This document shows, one piece after another, positions 24,538 through 25,685 of a stretch of 25,685 nt of DNA. The stretch is from a virus, in the IMG/VR virus record IMGVR_UViG_3300005582_000090, positions 1 to 25,685 of that record; one strand, written 5' to 3'. Made by a program: the position numbers and the translations under genes. Position 1 is the stretch's first letter, and every line of letters begins with the position of its first letter. Below the pieces are notes generated by a model that was not told where the DNA came from, did no database searches, and saw only the letters and a list, made by a program, of their open reading frames with translations.

Positions 24538-25412
24538 AATTAACCAATAAATACAACCTTCCACAGGCGATTATCAACGTCTTGGAGCGCCCTACCTACA
24601 CCAAAGGTAAGGCTCATATCTCGGCTACCCAACTACTCAATAGCCCAAAGATTGTGGCTTTAACTAGGAAGTTTGACGATCAACTGGAGCAGGATGCCTC
24701 AGAGATGATTTGGGCTGCAGTCGGCTCGGCTATGCACAACTTCCTTGAGCATGGCAAGGACGATAACAGCGTAGTGGAACAGCGCATCCATGCCACAGTA
24801 GACGGATGGCATATCACTGGTGCGGTGGATCTACAGATTGTCAACAAGGATTCCATTGACATTCGTGACTATAAGTTCACCAGTGTTTGGGCTGCTATGA
24901 ATGAGAAGCCTGACTGGGAGAACCAGCTCAATGTCTATGCTTGGCTAGTGGAAAAGGTCAAACAAGTCAAGGTTAATTCTGTAGGTATCGTGGCTTTCCT
25001 GCGTGACTGGAAAGGTCGTGAGAAGGAGACTAAAGAAAACTATCCTGAAGCCCCAGTAATCCAGTTACCCATCAAGTTATGGACTATGGAAGAGCGTGAG
25101 GCTTACATTCGTCAGCGTATTGCCCTGCACAGTGCCTGTGACTTTGCCATGGAAACGGATGGCGAGTTACCTGATTGCACCCCTGATGAGATGTGGGAGA
25201 AACCTACAGTGTGGGCTATCAAAAAGAAGGGGAATGTCAGAGCCAAGTCCCTATATGAATCAGAAGCCTTTGCCACAGAAGCCTTAGAGCAACTGGGCAA
25301 GGACTATGAAGTTGAAGTGCGTCAGGGTGAGCGTACTCGGTGTAAGTCGTATTGCCCAGTATCCGATTACTGCCAACAGTATCGGGATTATTTAAACAAG
25401 GAAAGCGTATGA
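24534..25412 (+). CDS. PD-(D/E)XK exonuclease, RecB/Cas4-like, with C-terminal cysteine cluster
   Basis: A 292-residue protein. Motifs in order: SAMHNFLEHG with H68, GAVD with D99, DIRDYKF with D112 and K114 (the PD-(D/E)XK core), and QLNVY (Q131-x3-Y135), the RecB-family motif. Near the C-terminus, C270-x3-C274-x5-C280 (RCKSYCPVSDYC) plus C202 or C215 could hold a 4Fe-4S cluster, as in AddB and Cas4. The role is probably DNA end resection to give single strands for the ERF recombinase encoded two genes downstream, the usual exonuclease-annealase pairing. It overlaps both neighbours by 4 nt. The family is clear; the iron-sulfur cluster and 5'-3' polarity are inference. Confidence 0.85.
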   Translation: MKLTNKYNLPQAIINVLERPTYTKGKAHISATQLLNSPKIVALTRKFDDQLEQDASEMIWAAVGSAMHNFLEHGKDDNSVVEQRIHATVDGWHITGAVDLQIVNKDSIDIRDYKFTSVWAAMNEKPDWENQLNVYAWLVEKVKQVKVNSVGIVAFLRDWKGREKETKENYPEAPVIQLPIKLWTMEEREAYIRQRIALHSACDFAMETDGELPDCTPDEMWEKPTVWAIKKKGNVRAKSLYESEAFATEALEQLGKDYEVEVRQGERTRCKSYCPVSDYCQQYRDYLNKESV

Positions 25413-25618
25413 AAGGGGATTACATTATTTGGGATACAAAAACTGGAATATATGACGGTGCTTATGTTGATGCAGACACGGCATTAGACAGATATTTCGA
25501 AATGTCTAAAGATAATAGGGATGGGAAATGGCTACTTGTACAAGTCGTTCATCCTGAAAAAGGTGTGTCTTTAGCAAATGAAAAGTTTCATGCAAATCAA
25601 GAGGAGAAATTGCAATGA
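25409..25618 (+). CDS. 69-aa protein between exonuclease and annealase genes, unknown
   Basis: The start at 25409 is chosen because AAGGAA precedes it and its ATG overlaps the exonuclease TGA (ATGA); an upstream in-frame start at 25352 would run deep into the exonuclease. The 69-residue product (MKGDYIIWDTKTGIYDGAYV, then DADTALDRYFEMSKD and KWLLVQVVHPEKG) looks like a small alpha/beta protein. It is acidic with no cysteine cluster or membrane segment. Given its place it may assist recombination, for example as a partner of the annealase or nuclease, but nothing in the sequence shows this. Confidence 0.75.
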   Translation: MKGDYIIWDTKTGIYDGAYVDADTALDRYFEMSKDNRDGKWLLVQVVHPEKGVSLANEKFHANQEEKLQ

Positions 25619-25685
25619 GTGTATATAAAAAGCTACAGGAGGCTAGGATCCTGCTGCAAAATACCAAGCTGAACAAGTCTGGTAA
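25615..25685 (+). CDS. erf: ERF-superfamily single-strand annealing recombinase (3' partial)
   Basis: Only 23 complete codons are visible before the window ends. They read MSVYKKLQEARILLQN, then TKLNKSGK, which matches the usual N-terminus of ERF-family annealing proteins (Y-x-K-L-x-x-A-R-x-x-L-Q...L-x-K-S-G-K-N). GAGGAG lies 8 nt upstream and the ATG overlaps the preceding TGA. P22 Erf anneals complementary single strands during genome circularisation and recombination; here it would work with the exonuclease. Assignment rests on a short but characteristic stretch. Confidence 0.75.
   Translation, partial: MSVYKKLQEARILLQNTKLNKSG

Overview
The window is one stretch of a tailed-phage genome, or a prophage very close to it. 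It is moderately AT-rich and almost without gaps: genes abut or overlap by 1-14 nt, often at ATGA junctions, and no stretch over about 220 nt lacks a gene. All genes lie on the + strand except a rusA-type resolvase near the right end. No rRNA, tRNA, CRISPR array or insertion sequence was seen. The virion genes (a probable P22 gp10/T7 gp12-type tail nozzle followed by Ala/Gly-rich proteins that look like ejection proteins) suggest a podovirus-like particle. The sigma70-type promoter and 3TM-type holin suggest a proteobacterial host. Host and taxon are inference; no close relative can be named from sequence alone.

Layout. 3-677: C-terminal part of a tail fibre ending in a self-cleaving S74 chaperone. 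674-886: small zinc-ribbon protein. 896-2786: lysis block with two single-span membrane proteins of unknown role, a 3TM-family holin and an M15-type peptidoglycan peptidase. 2798-9947: virion block with a probable tail nozzle, a 99-aa protein, a 184-aa protein with a possible degenerate GNAT fold, a cupin-like protein, a Gly/Ala-rich protein, a GNAT acetyltransferase and a 722-aa Gln/Gly-rich probable ejection protein. 9997-23922: a single 13.9-kb gene (about 4641 aa) filling over half the window. 23921-24319: rusA on the - strand with its own terminator and an extended -10 promoter. 24362 onward: a sigma70-type promoter drives an early/recombination operon: a 38-aa leader peptide gene, a PD-(D/E)XK exonuclease with a cysteine cluster, a 69-aa protein, and the start of an ERF-type single-strand annealing recombinase.

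The centre of interest is the giant protein. It joins an N-terminal region resembling ejection proteins, a long charged/disordered region, an LPD1-like domain with HEWQH, an adenine-type DNA methyltransferase (DPTGGNG, NPPF), a Strawberry-notch/DarB-like SF2 helicase (GVGKG, DEAH, SAT, GRIHRTGQ), a second metallopeptidase-like site (HEAVGH) and a C-terminal virion-type domain. This is the architecture of the phage polyvalent proteins, thought to be packaged and injected with the genome to protect it from host defence. Its position just after the probable ejection proteins fits that model.

The main hidden signal is a 125-codon ORF in another frame (15662-16039) inside the giant gene. It has its own well-spaced GGAG and coincides with a GC-rich stretch where the giant protein becomes low-complexity. 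It may be an overprinted gene or a chance product of a Gly/Ser-rich linker; its unusual GCG usage argues for caution.
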